Below are positions 25,154 through 33,382 of a DNA stretch of 64,000 bases, one piece after another. Each line of letters opens with the position of its first letter. Positions within the stretch are counted from its first letter, which is position 1. Made by a program: the position numbers and the translations under genes. Below the pieces are notes generated by a model. The model was not told where the DNA came from. It saw only the letters and a list, made by a program, of their open reading frames with translations, and ran no database searches. Origin of the DNA: DASUNP01 sp035249305. GTDB taxonomy: Bacteria; Acidobacteriota; Blastocatellia; UBA7656. The DNA lies in the NCBI GenBank assembly GCA_035249305.1, contig DATFGQ010000006.1, positions 1 through 64,000 of the forward strand, given 5' to 3'.

Positions 25154-25894
25154 CTATCGTCTGCCGCTATTGAGTATTCTGATAAGCGCCAGGAAGATGT
25201 TGAACGCGTCCAGGTAAAGGTCCATCGCTCCGGCTATGTATTCGTTGGTCGGGTAGCGGCGGATTATGTTCGAAGTGTCATAAAGCACGAAGCCCGAAAA
25301 CAGGATCAAGGCCCCGGCGGCTAACGCGAAACCCAGGCCGGTCGAGCCTACGATGAGCATGTTCAAAAACCCGCCCAGCACGATCACTATCAAACCGACC
25401 CAGAGCATCCCCCGCATGAAACTGAAGTCCTTCTTCGACACGAAGACGTAAGCCGTCAGCCCGCCGAATATGCCTACCGTCAGCACCCCTGCCTGGAGTA
25501 TCGAGGCGGGGTTCGTCGCGCTGACGTAGTAAAGCAGCGGCGATATGACGACTCCCGTGAAGGTTGTGAACGCGAAGAAGGCCGCTACGTTGATTCCGGG
25601 CATATGCCTGACGGCCTGCGCGCCGATCACGCCCGCGATCAGGGCGATGAGCGTGATCCAGGGATGGCGCGCGATGGCGATCATCAGCGATGGGGTGTTA
25701 AACCCTATCACCACGCCGCCGATCGCGAAGAGTATTCCCACGAAAAACAGCGCGTAGACCTTGCGGATAAAACCGAGGCGCTCTGACACGGTCGCCTCCG
25801 CCGCCGTCTGCGGCCCAAAGCCCGCCGGGCGTTCGCCCGACTGCCACGCCTGAGACTGTGAGTAATGACGGTTCTGGGGGTCGTATTCGTTCAT
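25154..25894 (-). CDS. Bax inhibitor-1 family membrane protein (YbhL/YccA-like)
   Basis: A 246-residue protein with about seven predicted transmembrane helices from residue 45 on. The family ending is seen in LYDTSNIIRRYPTNEYIAGAMDLYLDAFNIFLALIRIL, split here as DTSNIIRRY and DLYLDAFNIFLALIRIL. Bacterial members include YbhL and YccA (an FtsH modulator) and BsYetJ, a pH-dependent calcium leak channel. Which activity applies here is unknown. The cytosolic N-terminus (about 40 residues) is polar and rich in Tyr/Gln. GAGAGG precedes the start. Confidence 0.9.
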   Translation of the reverse strand: MNEYDPQNRHYSQSQAWQSGERPAGFGPQTAAEATVSERLGFIRKVYALFFVGILFAIGGVVIGFNTPSLMIAIARHPWITLIALIAGVIGAQAVRHMPGINVAAFFAFTTFTGVVISPLLYYVSATNPASILQAGVLTVGIFGGLTAYVFVSKKDFSFMRGMLWVGLIVIVLGGFLNMLIVGSTGLGFALAAGALILFSGFVLYDTSNIIRRYPTNEYIAGAMDLYLDAFNIFLALIRILNSGRR

Positions 25895-25947
25895 CGATTT
25901 GTATCCTCTCAGATGATCTTAGGGCTATCGTCAGTATAGCATAGAAA

Positions 25948-25977
25948 AGAAAAAACTGGGGCGCTGGCCCGCGCCCC
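25948..25977 (-). terminator. Rho-independent terminator upstream of the Bax-inhibitor gene
   Basis: A seven-base GGGGCGC stem with a six-base loop. On the minus strand it is followed by AGTTTTTTC. It separates the lipoprotein gene at 26090 from the Bax-inhibitor gene. Confidence 0.75.
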
Positions 25978-26025
25978 GAAGCTTTGCCCGGTTTGAAAGG
26001 AGAATTTTAAAAGGAGAATAAAGAA

Positions 26026-26061
26026 CCCGCCTCACACTCCCCCCAGATGCTGTGAGGCGGG
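26026..26061 (-). terminator. Hairpin after the LEA-like lipoprotein gene
   Basis: An 11-bp stem CCCGCCTCACA with its complement and a 14-base loop. A moderately T-rich tail follows on the minus strand. With the hairpin at 25948 it forms a tandem termination region. Confidence 0.65.
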
Positions 26062-26089
26062 CTGCACTCGCTCAAACTTGAGAGCGAGA

Positions 26090-26698
26090 TTACGGCGTCA
26101 CCTTGTCTTTCACCTTCTTGCCTACATTCTTTGCACCCTTTCCCACTTTTTTCGCTGTTTTCCCAACCTTGTCCCCTACGTCCTCTGCCTTGTCGCCTAC
26201 CTCTTTGGCCCCCTCTTTCGCACCCTTGGCCACCTTCTTGCTCGTGTCTACGGTCTTATCGGCAGTCTTATCGGCAACGTCCTTGGTCTTGTCGCCTACC
26301 TCTTTGCCGACGGCCTTGGTCGTATCCCACGTGTCGGCCGCCGTGTCGGCTATCCAATCGGCGCTCGCGTCTATGACCTGCTCGATCTCGCTGTCGTCGT
26401 CAAGATCGACTTTGCGGCCGTCGCGCAGCTCCACCGTCGCCGTGCGCCTCGCGCCCGGTCTGGTCGTGCGCGTTACGCGAGCAACCTCGCCGTTATCAAA
26501 AGTCCTCACCTCGGTCTTCGTCCCGTCAGGCGCAGTCGTCGTAGCGACCGTCGAGCCGTCGTCCTTCTCGACCTCTTGCGCGGTCGGCGTCGCGGTCGGC
26601 GTCGCCGTGCCGGCAGACTGCGTGTGCTCCGCGCACCCTATCGCCGCCATCGAGATTGCCAGCAGCAGAACGATCATTGATAACTTTATGAATTTCAT
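26090..26698 (-). CDS. Lipoprotein with LEA-like charged helical tail
   Basis: A 202-residue predicted lipoprotein with signal LSMIVLLLAISMAAIGC (lipobox AIGC, about residue 21). A Thr/Ala linker and a short domain with PDGTKTEVRTFDNGEVARV and VELRDGRKVDLDDD follow. From about residue 125 to the end the sequence is a run of Lys, Asp, Ala, Val and Gly in short repeats such as KEVGDKTKDVADKTADKTVD. This amphipathic 11-residue-like pattern resembles group 3 LEA and apolipoprotein helices. The start at 26698 follows GAGGAG; the longer frame to 26842 is not protein-like. A membrane-surface stress-protection role is plausible but inferred. Confidence 0.75.
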   Translation of the reverse strand: MKFIKLSMIVLLLAISMAAIGCAEHTQSAGTATPTATPTAQEVEKDDGSTVATTTAPDGTKTEVRTFDNGEVARVTRTTRPGARRTATVELRDGRKVDLDDDSEIEQVIDASADWIADTAADTWDTTKAVGKEVGDKTKDVADKTADKTVDTSKKVAKGAKEGAKEVGDKAEDVGDKVGKTAKKVGKGAKNVGKKVKDKVTP

Positions 26699-26911
26699 TA
26701 ATCTCTCCTCGTCGCCTTGATTCTCAACCGTCGCCCATAGGCGATTGGCAACAGGCGTGCCATCCGGCCCGCCAACGCTTAGTCGCTCGAAAGTATATGC
26801 TTTTCGAAAAATAGGCCAGCTTTGCAGAGTACCAGATTCCAACGTCGCGTATTGAAATTGAACGGTAGAGCTTGATCGACTGTACTATAACGTTTCCGCC
26901 CACCGAGGCGC

Positions 26912-27568
26912 TCAGTTGGTGCGGGCCAGGATGTCGAAAGAGAGTTTCATATCGTCATCGACCCTTATCGTGCCCCATTTTATAGATTTGGTCTTGACGT
27001 TGAAATCATCCCTATCGAACTCGAAATCGCCGGTAGCCCGTATCGTCTCTCCGCTCAGCTCGACCCGCGCGGGGATCACGACGCGGCGTGTGACGTTGTG
27101 CAGAGTCAGGTCGCCTTCTATCAACAGGTCATACTGGTTCTCCGCGGTCTTCTTTTTGGTCGTGACCTTGGTGCTCTTGAATACAATCTCGGGGTACTTC
27201 TCGGTTTCAAGCACCTGCTTGCGCATAGTGCTGGTAATAATCTGCTTCTGCTGCTCGGTGAAACGCTCGCCGGTCTCCGCCAGCGAGTCGGCTTTAACCC
27301 TCAACAGGAGCGAGGCCGACTCGATCATGCCCGGCGTAAGCTGTATCTCGCCCGTGAAATCGCGCGCCGCGATGTGGTGGTTGTGCCCCATGAACCAGAG
27401 CACCCCGGAAGAGTTCGCGTCGACGACGAAGCGGCTGCTTGCGGCGTCCAGTCTGTAACGCGCGATCGGGCCTTTGTGAACCGTCGCCCGTTGCGCCGGC
27501 GCTTCATACGGAGCCGCCGCGAACGCAAGCAGGCCGGAGAAGAGAAATGTTAAGAGTCTCGTTTTCAT
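26912..27568 (-). CDS. YceI-family exported lipid-binding protein (copy 2)
   Basis: A 218-residue protein with a signal peptide (LLTFLFSGLLAFAAAPYEAPAQ) and a YceI barrel from about residue 36. The blocks are YRLDAASSRFVVDA, FMGHNHHIAARDFTGE, KYPEIVFKSTKV and GDLTLHNVTRRV. The order is the same as in the copy at 24359, and both bracket the Bax-inhibitor and LEA-like lipoprotein genes on the same strand. A GGAGG site precedes the start. An isoprenoid or fatty-acid ligand is expected from the family; the ligand here is unknown. Confidence 0.88.
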   Translation of the reverse strand: MKTRLLTFLFSGLLAFAAAPYEAPAQRATVHKGPIARYRLDAASSRFVVDANSSGVLWFMGHNHHIAARDFTGEIQLTPGMIESASLLLRVKADSLAETGERFTEQQKQIITSTMRKQVLETEKYPEIVFKSTKVTTKKKTAENQYDLLIEGDLTLHNVTRRVVIPARVELSGETIRATGDFEFDRDDFNVKTKSIKWGTIRVDDDMKLSFDILARTN

Positions 27569-27646
27569 GCGTTTTACCTCCAGAATTCTAAGGATGGTAA
27601 ACGCAATCGGGGTGCCACCGGGCAGAAGGCGGGCGATAGGGCCGGT

Positions 27647-28927
27647 CTAAACCTCTGCCTTGTGATATTTCTTAAAGACCAGCGCGGAGTTCTTTGAGCC
27701 GAACGCGATGCAGTTGCACAGCGCGGTCTCTATTGTCAGGTCGCGGCCGAGGTTGGCCACGTAATCAAGGTCGCATTCGGCGTCAGGGGTTTCGACGTTG
27801 ATGGTCGGGGGCGCGTAGTTGTGCTTCATCGCCATGAGCGTCGCGACGGCCCCGGCCGCGCCGCTCGCGCCTTGCGGGTGGCCGACCATAGATTTCGTAG
27901 AGCTTGCCGGAATCTCGCGCGCGCGGTCGCCGAAGGCTATGCGCACGGCGGCCGACTCCGTGCGGTCGTTTATCCGCGTGGCGGTCCCGTGGAGGTTAAG
28001 GTAATCGATCTCGTCCGTGGTCATCCCCGCGCCTTCGACGGCCATTCGCATCGCGCGGGCCGCGTCGTGACCCGTCGGCGCGATCTGAACGCGGTGGTAG
28101 GCGTCGCAGGTCGAAGCGTAGCCGACGACCTCAGCGTAAATCTGCGCCCCGCGGCCGAGGGCGTGCTCCAGCTCCTCGAATATCAGAACCCAGGCCCCCT
28201 CGCCCAGCACGAACCCGTCGCGGTCGGCGTTGAATGGGCGCGAGGCCCGCGCCGGCTCGTGGTTCCATTTCGTAGTCACGGTCCCCATGCGGCAGAAGGC
28301 CGTCATCAGCCCGAACGTGATGCAGGCTTCGACGCCGCCCGTGACTATCGTGTCGATCTGGCCCGAGCGTATCGAATTCCACGCGTAGCCCATGGCGTCG
28401 GTCGAGCTGGTGCAGCCGGTAGATACGACGTGGCTCATGCCGTGCAGGCGGAAGGCCATGTTGATCTCGCTTGAGATCATGCCGACGAACGAGGCGACGA
28501 TCGAGTAGGGAGAGACCCTGCGGTAAGCGGCGTCATGATCGTTACGGTCGTAATACTGTTTGTACTGGCGCTCGGCGAACTCTATGCCGCCCGCGCCCGT
28601 GCCGACGACGACGCCTATCTGCTCGCGCTCGATCGGGGTGAGCGTCTCGAAGTTTATCCCGGCGTCTGACGCGGCCTCTTCGGCAGCGAAGAAGGCCATC
28701 GGCACGGCGCGCTGGACGCGGTCTTTATCTTTTTTCGAGATGTAGCGGTCGAAATCAAAGTCCTTCACTTCGGCGGCAACTTTGCACGAGATTTGCGAGG
28801 CGTCGAAGAGCGTTATCAGCCCGGTCCCGCTCACCCCGTTTGCGGTCGCTTTCCAGAAGGCTTCGCGCCCTACGCCATTAGGGCTGACGGCTCCCATCCC
28901 GGTCACAACAACGCGCCTAAAACTCAT
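27647..28927 (-). CDS. fabF: Beta-ketoacyl-ACP synthase II-like (FabF family)
   Basis: A 426-residue thiolase-fold condensing enzyme. The catalytic triad is visible: Cys172 in STGCTSS, His313 in NLHGTATRIND and His350 in KSMVGHPQGASGAAG. It condenses malonyl-ACP with acyl-ACP to extend fatty acids. No acpP, fabG or fabD is adjacent, and the active-site context (GCTSSTDA rather than the common ACATGAH) differs from housekeeping FabF. A specialised lipid or polyketide role is therefore possible. GGAGG precedes the ATG. The family is certain; the exact pathway is not. Confidence 0.85.
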   Translation of the reverse strand: MSFRRVVVTGMGAVSPNGVGREAFWKATANGVSGTGLITLFDASQISCKVAAEVKDFDFDRYISKKDKDRVQRAVPMAFFAAEEAASDAGINFETLTPIEREQIGVVVGTGAGGIEFAERQYKQYYDRNDHDAAYRRVSPYSIVASFVGMISSEINMAFRLHGMSHVVSTGCTSSTDAMGYAWNSIRSGQIDTIVTGGVEACITFGLMTAFCRMGTVTTKWNHEPARASRPFNADRDGFVLGEGAWVLIFEELEHALGRGAQIYAEVVGYASTCDAYHRVQIAPTGHDAARAMRMAVEGAGMTTDEIDYLNLHGTATRINDRTESAAVRIAFGDRAREIPASSTKSMVGHPQGASGAAGAVATLMAMKHNYAPPTINVETPDAECDLDYVANLGRDLTIETALCNCIAFGSKNSALVFKKYHKAEV

Positions 28928-29030
28928 CGTTTAGTCCTCCGCTCAAAACTGGCCTTTGATTTTGGGCATGCTTTAGCTGTAGGCATTCTACGCTATCAAG
29001 GTCGTTTTTATCCACACCCTAAATTGTCCG
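28928..29030. other. fabF upstream region
   Basis: A short AT-richer stretch before fabF that contains one exact DnaA-box-like TTATCCACA at 29008-29016. I see no gene. A single box on its own is weak evidence for DnaA control. Confidence 0.3.
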
Positions 29031-29244
29031 TAGTGGGGTAAAAGCATGATGAAGCAAGATGTAGGGGCCATGGCGCATGATGCGCTTCGCGCGGCGCGGG
29101 CTTGTCCCTGCCCGGATTGGCCGATATGGCCGATGATGCGCTTCGCGCACGGCGGCCAATGATGTCATCGTGCTGCGCACGATCCGGGCAGCCACGAGGG
29201 CTGCCCCTACAATCTCACCATCAAATTGCTTTACCCCACTACCA
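29031..29244. mobile_element. MITE-like element with terminal inverted repeats
   Basis: The ends read GTAGTGGGGTAAAAGCA and, inverted, TGCTTTACCCCACTAC, each with a flanking AATTGTCC/GGACAATTT-like match. Inside are smaller palindromes (GATGCGCTTCGCGC type) and a GTAGGGGC/GCCCCTAC pair. It is about 214 bases with no reading frame of its own. Its right end provides the stop codon of the TatT-like gene. The internal GGCCGATGATG motif also occurs in the repeat at 11591. It is probably mobilised in trans if at all. Confidence 0.65.
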
Positions 29245-29920
29245 AATTGTCCAGGCTCTTTAGTAATGCTTCGGCCAGAGCGCGGTCGCGCCGATTCTCG
29301 TACTCCCAATCGGGGTCGAGGTCCGAGCTGATGACACGCTCCAAAAGCTCTCTTGCACGGTCGCAGTCCGAAACGTCGATCGCCTGCTCTGCCGCGTAGA
29401 GCAGCGTCACGCTGTTTAAAGGCGCTATCTGAAGCGCGCGGTCGAACAGGCGGCGGCTGCGCTTAGGGCTGCCGCCCAAAAGTCTCGGCGCTTTGTGAGT
29501 GATGCGGCCGAGCACGCGCAAAGGGCCAGCGCCGTGGTAGCTTTCCGATATCTCTTTTGCCAGTCGCAGCTCGTTTCGCCCGCGCAGCAACGCGCGGACT
29601 GCTTTGATGCCGGCGGCGCATTCGGCAAAGAGCGCGAGATTCACCCCGAGCCAGAAATGGCCTTCGACGCGCTCGGGGCTGATGGCCGCGGCCCGCTCGC
29701 CCGCGCCTATGCCCGCCGCATGCAATTGCCGTTTGCCGCCGGCGGAATCGGCCTCCTGTCCCAGGAAGAACAGCGACCGCGCCAACCGCCACTGCACCTC
29801 GTAGCGGTCCGCCCCCCCGACGACGCCCGCAAGCAGGGCGACAGATTCTTTAACTGCCCCCTCGGTCGCCCGTGAGCGGTAAAGTTGGTCGGCGCGGCTC
29901 AAGACGGCGAGGATGTCCAT
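29231..29920 (-). CDS. Helical-repeat protein, possibly TRAP T-component (TatT) family
   Basis: A 229-residue soluble protein without a signal peptide, built of TPR-like helix pairs (for example VQWRLARSLFFLGQEA, GHFWLGVNLALFAECAAG and SVTLLYAAEQAI). The stretch YHGAGPLRVLGRITHKAP-RLLGGSPKRS resembles TatT-like proteins, which associate with TRAP-type ligand-binding proteins; I treat this as tentative. It ends in the MITE-like element, which supplies its stop codon. The ATG at 29920 is preferred; a heptamer array at 29923 replaces any ribosome site. It lies downstream of the MMPL and LolA-like genes on the same strand. Confidence 0.65.
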   Translation of the reverse strand: MDILAVLSRADQLYRSRATEGAVKESVALLAGVVGGADRYEVQWRLARSLFFLGQEADSAGGKRQLHAAGIGAGERAAAISPERVEGHFWLGVNLALFAECAAGIKAVRALLRGRNELRLAKEISESYHGAGPLRVLGRITHKAPRLLGGSPKRSRRLFDRALQIAPLNSVTLLYAAEQAIDVSDCDRARELLERVISSDLDPDWEYENRRDRALAEALLKSLDNLVVG

Positions 29921-29922
29921 GC

Positions 29923-29955
29923 GAGATTTCAAATCTCAAATCTCAGATTTGAGAT
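29923..29955. repeat. Heptamer-repeat hairpin before the TatT-like gene
   Basis: Units GAGATTT, CAAATCT, CAAATCT and CAGATTTGAG. A partial inverted repeat occupies the 41-base gap between the LolA-like and TatT-like genes. Same sequence family as the arrays at 8753 and 9207. Confidence 0.75.
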
Positions 29956-29961
29956 GGTCCC

Positions 29962-30795
29962 TCATCTCGTAGTTATCTTCTTCAGGTGGTCGCGAGAGAA
30001 GATCGCGTCGCTCAACTGACCGCCGTAGGCGACCTTGATCGTTTCAAACGAGATCTTTTTTTGCCGCGCCGGGTTGTCGACGACCCAGCGCATGCGCGTC
30101 CAGTGCCCTTCGCGCTCGGCCATCTCGCCGACGGTGACGCGGCGGAGCAACTGGTTCTGATTGTCGTAAAACTCCGCGACCAGCGCCGCGTAATTCTCTT
30201 TCGAGATAAGCAGGACGATGCGCGGAAACTTAGACTCCATCCCGTCCTTAAGCTTCCCCTCGATGCGGTAGACGGCTTTCCCCTCAACGCTCTCTTCTCC
30301 GACCAGGCGGAAGCTGTACTTTTCCGTCTGCCCGTCGGCCAACTCCTGCATGGTCATTCCGAAAAGCGAGTCTTCGCTTACGACGTTGTTCACGGTGGCG
30401 AAGGAGTTGTTGCTTTGAATGTAGCGCGTAGCTTCGATGTTCCCCTGCGGGCTGGTGATGACCAGCGCGTTGCGGTCGCGCTCTTCGGCGGGCGAAGTGA
30501 ACTCGACTAGCATCAGCCTGCGGCCGTCGGGCGCGAGCTTCCGCGAGATGGACATCCCGACCTCTCTCGTGCTGCCGTCGGATTCCTTGATGACTGCAAG
30601 CGTCTTGCTCACGCTCTGGCTGCTGTTATCGAGCGCGCGGTAGCGCTCGACGATCTGCTCGCCTTCGCGCCCTGCGTCGGGACTCGGCGCACGCGCGGCA
30701 GTCTCAACCGGCTTGCTCTCCTCCTTGGCGCACGCGGCGGCAAAGACCGCGAGCGTTAGCGCGAACAAGAAGTAACCAAAACTCTTCATAGCCAT
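29962..30795 (-). CDS. LolA-like outer-membrane lipoprotein-sorting domain lipoprotein
   Basis: A 277-residue predicted lipoprotein (signal FGYFLFALTLAVFAAAC, lipobox AAAC near residue 22). A LolA/YtpP-type half-barrel domain covers about residues 45-277, recognisable from MLVEFTSPAEERDRNALVI, RYIQSNNSFATV, SLFGMTMQELAD and a late NPARQKKISFETIKV. It follows the MMPL gene by four bases and has a GAGGTG ribosome site, so it is surely co-expressed. MMPL transporters with LolA-like partners are thought to move lipids or lipoproteins across the envelope. A second LolA-like protein is at 35752. Confidence 0.82.
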   Translation of the reverse strand: MAMKSFGYFLFALTLAVFAAACAKEESKPVETAARAPSPDAGREGEQIVERYRALDNSSQSVSKTLAVIKESDGSTREVGMSISRKLAPDGRRLMLVEFTSPAEERDRNALVITSPQGNIEATRYIQSNNSFATVNNVVSEDSLFGMTMQELADGQTEKYSFRLVGEESVEGKAVYRIEGKLKDGMESKFPRIVLLISKENYAALVAEFYDNQNQLLRRVTVGEMAEREGHWTRMRWVVDNPARQKKISFETIKVAYGGQLSDAIFSRDHLKKITTR

Positions 30796-30799
30796 CCAA

Positions 30800-33154
30800 T
30801 CACCTCTTCAGGTTTACATACTCCGGTTCCTGGTCCGGCTCTCGTCTCTTGCCGTGGCCTCTCGCGACCCGCGCGAAGAGCCGCGTCTTCATCAAGGCCG
30901 GGAGGAATATCAGGTCGGCGGCCAGGCACGCCAGTATCGTGACGGCCCAGAGCACGCCGCTCGTCCGCACAGGGAGAAACGAAGATAACACAAAGACCAG
31001 GAAACCTACCGTGAGCATGAGGTTGACGAGCACCGTCGGTTTGCCCGTCCTGCGCATCGTGAGCCACATGGCCCAGCCTTCGTCATCCGGCCGCTCGTCC
31101 GTCGATTGCCGGAAGCGGCGGATCATATGAACGGCGTTATCGACCGCAAGCCCCAGCGCGCCGCTCGCGACCATGCTCGTCGTGATGTCGAGCGTTATCC
31201 CTGTCCACCCCAGAAAGCCGAAGTAGCAGGCGATGGGCAACAGGTTCGGGATCAGCGCCAGAAGCCCCGTCATAAACGACCGGAACAGGATGACCATCAT
31301 CAGGTAGATCGAAGTGAGCGCGATGGCCAGGCTCGACGCCTGCGAGAAGGCCACCGCGTCCGAGGCGTCGTTCAGGAGCACGAACGAGCCCGTTGCGCGC
31401 TCGACCGCGCCCGGCGGGAGATTGGCGCGCGACCAATCGTCGATCTTCGTCGTCAAGCCGCGCAGGTCGTTAGAGCCGAAGAGGTTCGTCCTCAGAAGTA
31501 TTATCACGCGCGAGCCGTCGCGACTGACCAGCCGCTGGATCGATTCGTCCTGCGAGAGAAAGTCGTCGTTGATCGACCGCAGCCTCGCCGCGTCTTGCGG
31601 AATCTCATTGGCGGTCTCTCCCGGCTTGCCCGGCAACACGCTGTTGAGACGTTTGACTATGTCGGCAATCGAGAGCGCCGCGTCGACTCCGGGCTGGCTG
31701 AGCGCGAACTTTTCGAGCCGCGCGGCCCCGCTCATGAACGCGGGGTCGGCGGTCGCGCCCTTCGCGCCGCTAACGACTATCTGGATGCTCGCCGCCCCCG
31801 CCATCCGCTCGTGCAGCCGCTCGGCGTCTTCGACCGTGTCGCTGTGGCGCGGGAATATTCTGAGGTAATCGGTGTTGATGCGCAGCCACAAGACGCCCGC
31901 GCCTATGGCCGCCGTCAGCAACAACGAGACGGCAAGGACCACCTTGCGACGGAACATCACGTAAGCGGTTACGGTGCGGAGAAATCCGTTAAGCCATAAT
32001 GCGTAATCTTTCTTATCCGATCGAACCTGGCCGAGCGCGCTCGGCGGCAATATTGCGAGCGCGGCCGGTATGAAGGCCAGCGACAGGATTAGCATGAACA
32101 TCACGCCCGCGGCTTGGTATACGCCCGCGTCGAAGACCGTGGGAATATCGCTAGACGCATGAGACCCGAACCCCGCCATCACCGTCGTGCCCGATACGAG
32201 CACGGCGGGGCCTATGAACTTCATTCCTTCGAACCAGTGAGAACGCTGCGCGTGAAGAGTTTCGGTCGCTCCGGGCTCGGACATTGAAAGGCGATATTGA
32301 TTCAGCACGTGAAAGATGTAAGAGCTGCCCACGGCCATCAGGATCGTCGGCATCACGAGCGTCGCTATGGTGATAGGGCTGCCGACGAGGCTCATCAAAC
32401 CGAAGGTCCACACGAGCCCCATCCCCAGCGCGATCATCGGAAGGGCCGCGCCCCAAAAACTTCGAAACGAGAAGAGAAAAACTAGAAAGCATACGAGCGC
32501 CGCCACGGGCGAGCAGACCAGCAGGTCGCGCGCCATGCTGTGCATGCCGCGCGCGTTCATGATCGGGACGCCCGCCAGCAGCACTTCGTCCGCGCCGGCC
32601 TCGGCGTCGGCAACGCTTTCGACCTGCTCCGCAAGGCGGCGGGCCTCCGCCTCCGTTCGCGGGGCTATGAAGACGTTGAGCGCCGTCGTCCGCCCGTCTT
32701 CGGAGATGTAGTGTCGCGCGTAGAGCGGGTCTACGGTGATCTCGCGCTTCAGTCTTTGCAGGAGGTCGGCCGTCGCGGCGCGTGGGATCAGGCTTTCGAT
32801 CCTTATCCCATCGTCACTGCCGCGCACGGCCTGGAGGCTCGTGAGGCTGATCGCGTCGGCGACCCCTTCGATGCTCTTAAACCGTTTCGTCAGACGGTCG
32901 AGCTTTTCGATGAATTCCGGGGTGAATACGTCCGCGGTCGTGAGCGCGACTATGATGACGCGGTCGTCGCCGAACGTGGTGCGAACCTCGTTGAAGAATT
33001 CAAGCTCCCGGTCTTTGCGCGTGAGCGTCTCGGGCGAGCCGTTGAAGCCGATGCCGCGGACGGCTATAGAAGCCGCGAACAGCGCCGTGATGGCGAGCGA
33101 TAACGCGATAATGGTCTTAGGGTGGAAAACAACAAGCTTCAATGTCTGGTTCAT
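30800..33154 (-). CDS. MMPL/RND-superfamily lipid exporter
   Basis: A 784-residue membrane protein with the duplicated RND layout. Helix 1 (residues 10-30) and a periplasmic domain (about 35-200) are followed by five helices, including the FFAGM-like block LPMIALGMGLVWTFGLMSLVG. A second helix (about 405-425) and periplasmic domain (about 430-600) precede the final five helices. Asp residues in TM4/TM10 regions (for example GLAVDNAVHMIRR) fit proton coupling. MMPL proteins export hydrophobic molecules. The ATG at 33154 is preferred over a TTG 20 codons upstream. The substrate is unknown; the LolA-like partner four bases downstream suggests lipid traffic. Confidence 0.88.
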   Translation of the reverse strand: MNQTLKLVVFHPKTIIALSLAITALFAASIAVRGIGFNGSPETLTRKDRELEFFNEVRTTFGDDRVIIVALTTADVFTPEFIEKLDRLTKRFKSIEGVADAISLTSLQAVRGSDDGIRIESLIPRAATADLLQRLKREITVDPLYARHYISEDGRTTALNVFIAPRTEAEARRLAEQVESVADAEAGADEVLLAGVPIMNARGMHSMARDLLVCSPVAALVCFLVFLFSFRSFWGAALPMIALGMGLVWTFGLMSLVGSPITIATLVMPTILMAVGSSYIFHVLNQYRLSMSEPGATETLHAQRSHWFEGMKFIGPAVLVSGTTVMAGFGSHASSDIPTVFDAGVYQAAGVMFMLILSLAFIPAALAILPPSALGQVRSDKKDYALWLNGFLRTVTAYVMFRRKVVLAVSLLLTAAIGAGVLWLRINTDYLRIFPRHSDTVEDAERLHERMAGAASIQIVVSGAKGATADPAFMSGAARLEKFALSQPGVDAALSIADIVKRLNSVLPGKPGETANEIPQDAARLRSINDDFLSQDESIQRLVSRDGSRVIILLRTNLFGSNDLRGLTTKIDDWSRANLPPGAVERATGSFVLLNDASDAVAFSQASSLAIALTSIYLMMVILFRSFMTGLLALIPNLLPIACYFGFLGWTGITLDITTSMVASGALGLAVDNAVHMIRRFRQSTDERPDDEGWAMWLTMRRTGKPTVLVNLMLTVGFLVFVLSSFLPVRTSGVLWAVTILACLAADLIFLPALMKTRLFARVARGHGKRREPDQEPEYVNLKR

Positions 33155-33269
33155 AAATTGGCCCGAAGGGCTAGCGCAACAGCCTGATTGTGCGACTATA
33201 AGCGATGCGGGCAAACCGAGTCAAACTCGAAGGCCGTATAATCCGAGCGGGGGGCAAAAGTCGTGATTC

Positions 33270-33298
33270 TTGAGTAAGGTTTTCATCTCTGATATACT
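33270..33298 (+). promoter_or_regulatory. Predicted sigma-70 promoter for the second Clp ATPase gene
   Basis: TTGAGT (-35) and TATACT (-10) with a 17-base spacer, about 85 bases before the chosen start codon. Confidence 0.65.
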
Positions 33299-33382
33299 TT
33301 GATAGGGACAGATTTTCTAATCGTGAAGCGTAGCATCATCCCGGTACTACGGTTGCACGCGAAGCTGGGAAGTCATATAAGA

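Noticed and set aside
29008..29016. An exact DnaA box (TTATCCACA) upstream of fabF, as a sign of an origin
   Set aside because: A single box with no dnaA, dnaN or cluster of boxes nearby is not enough.
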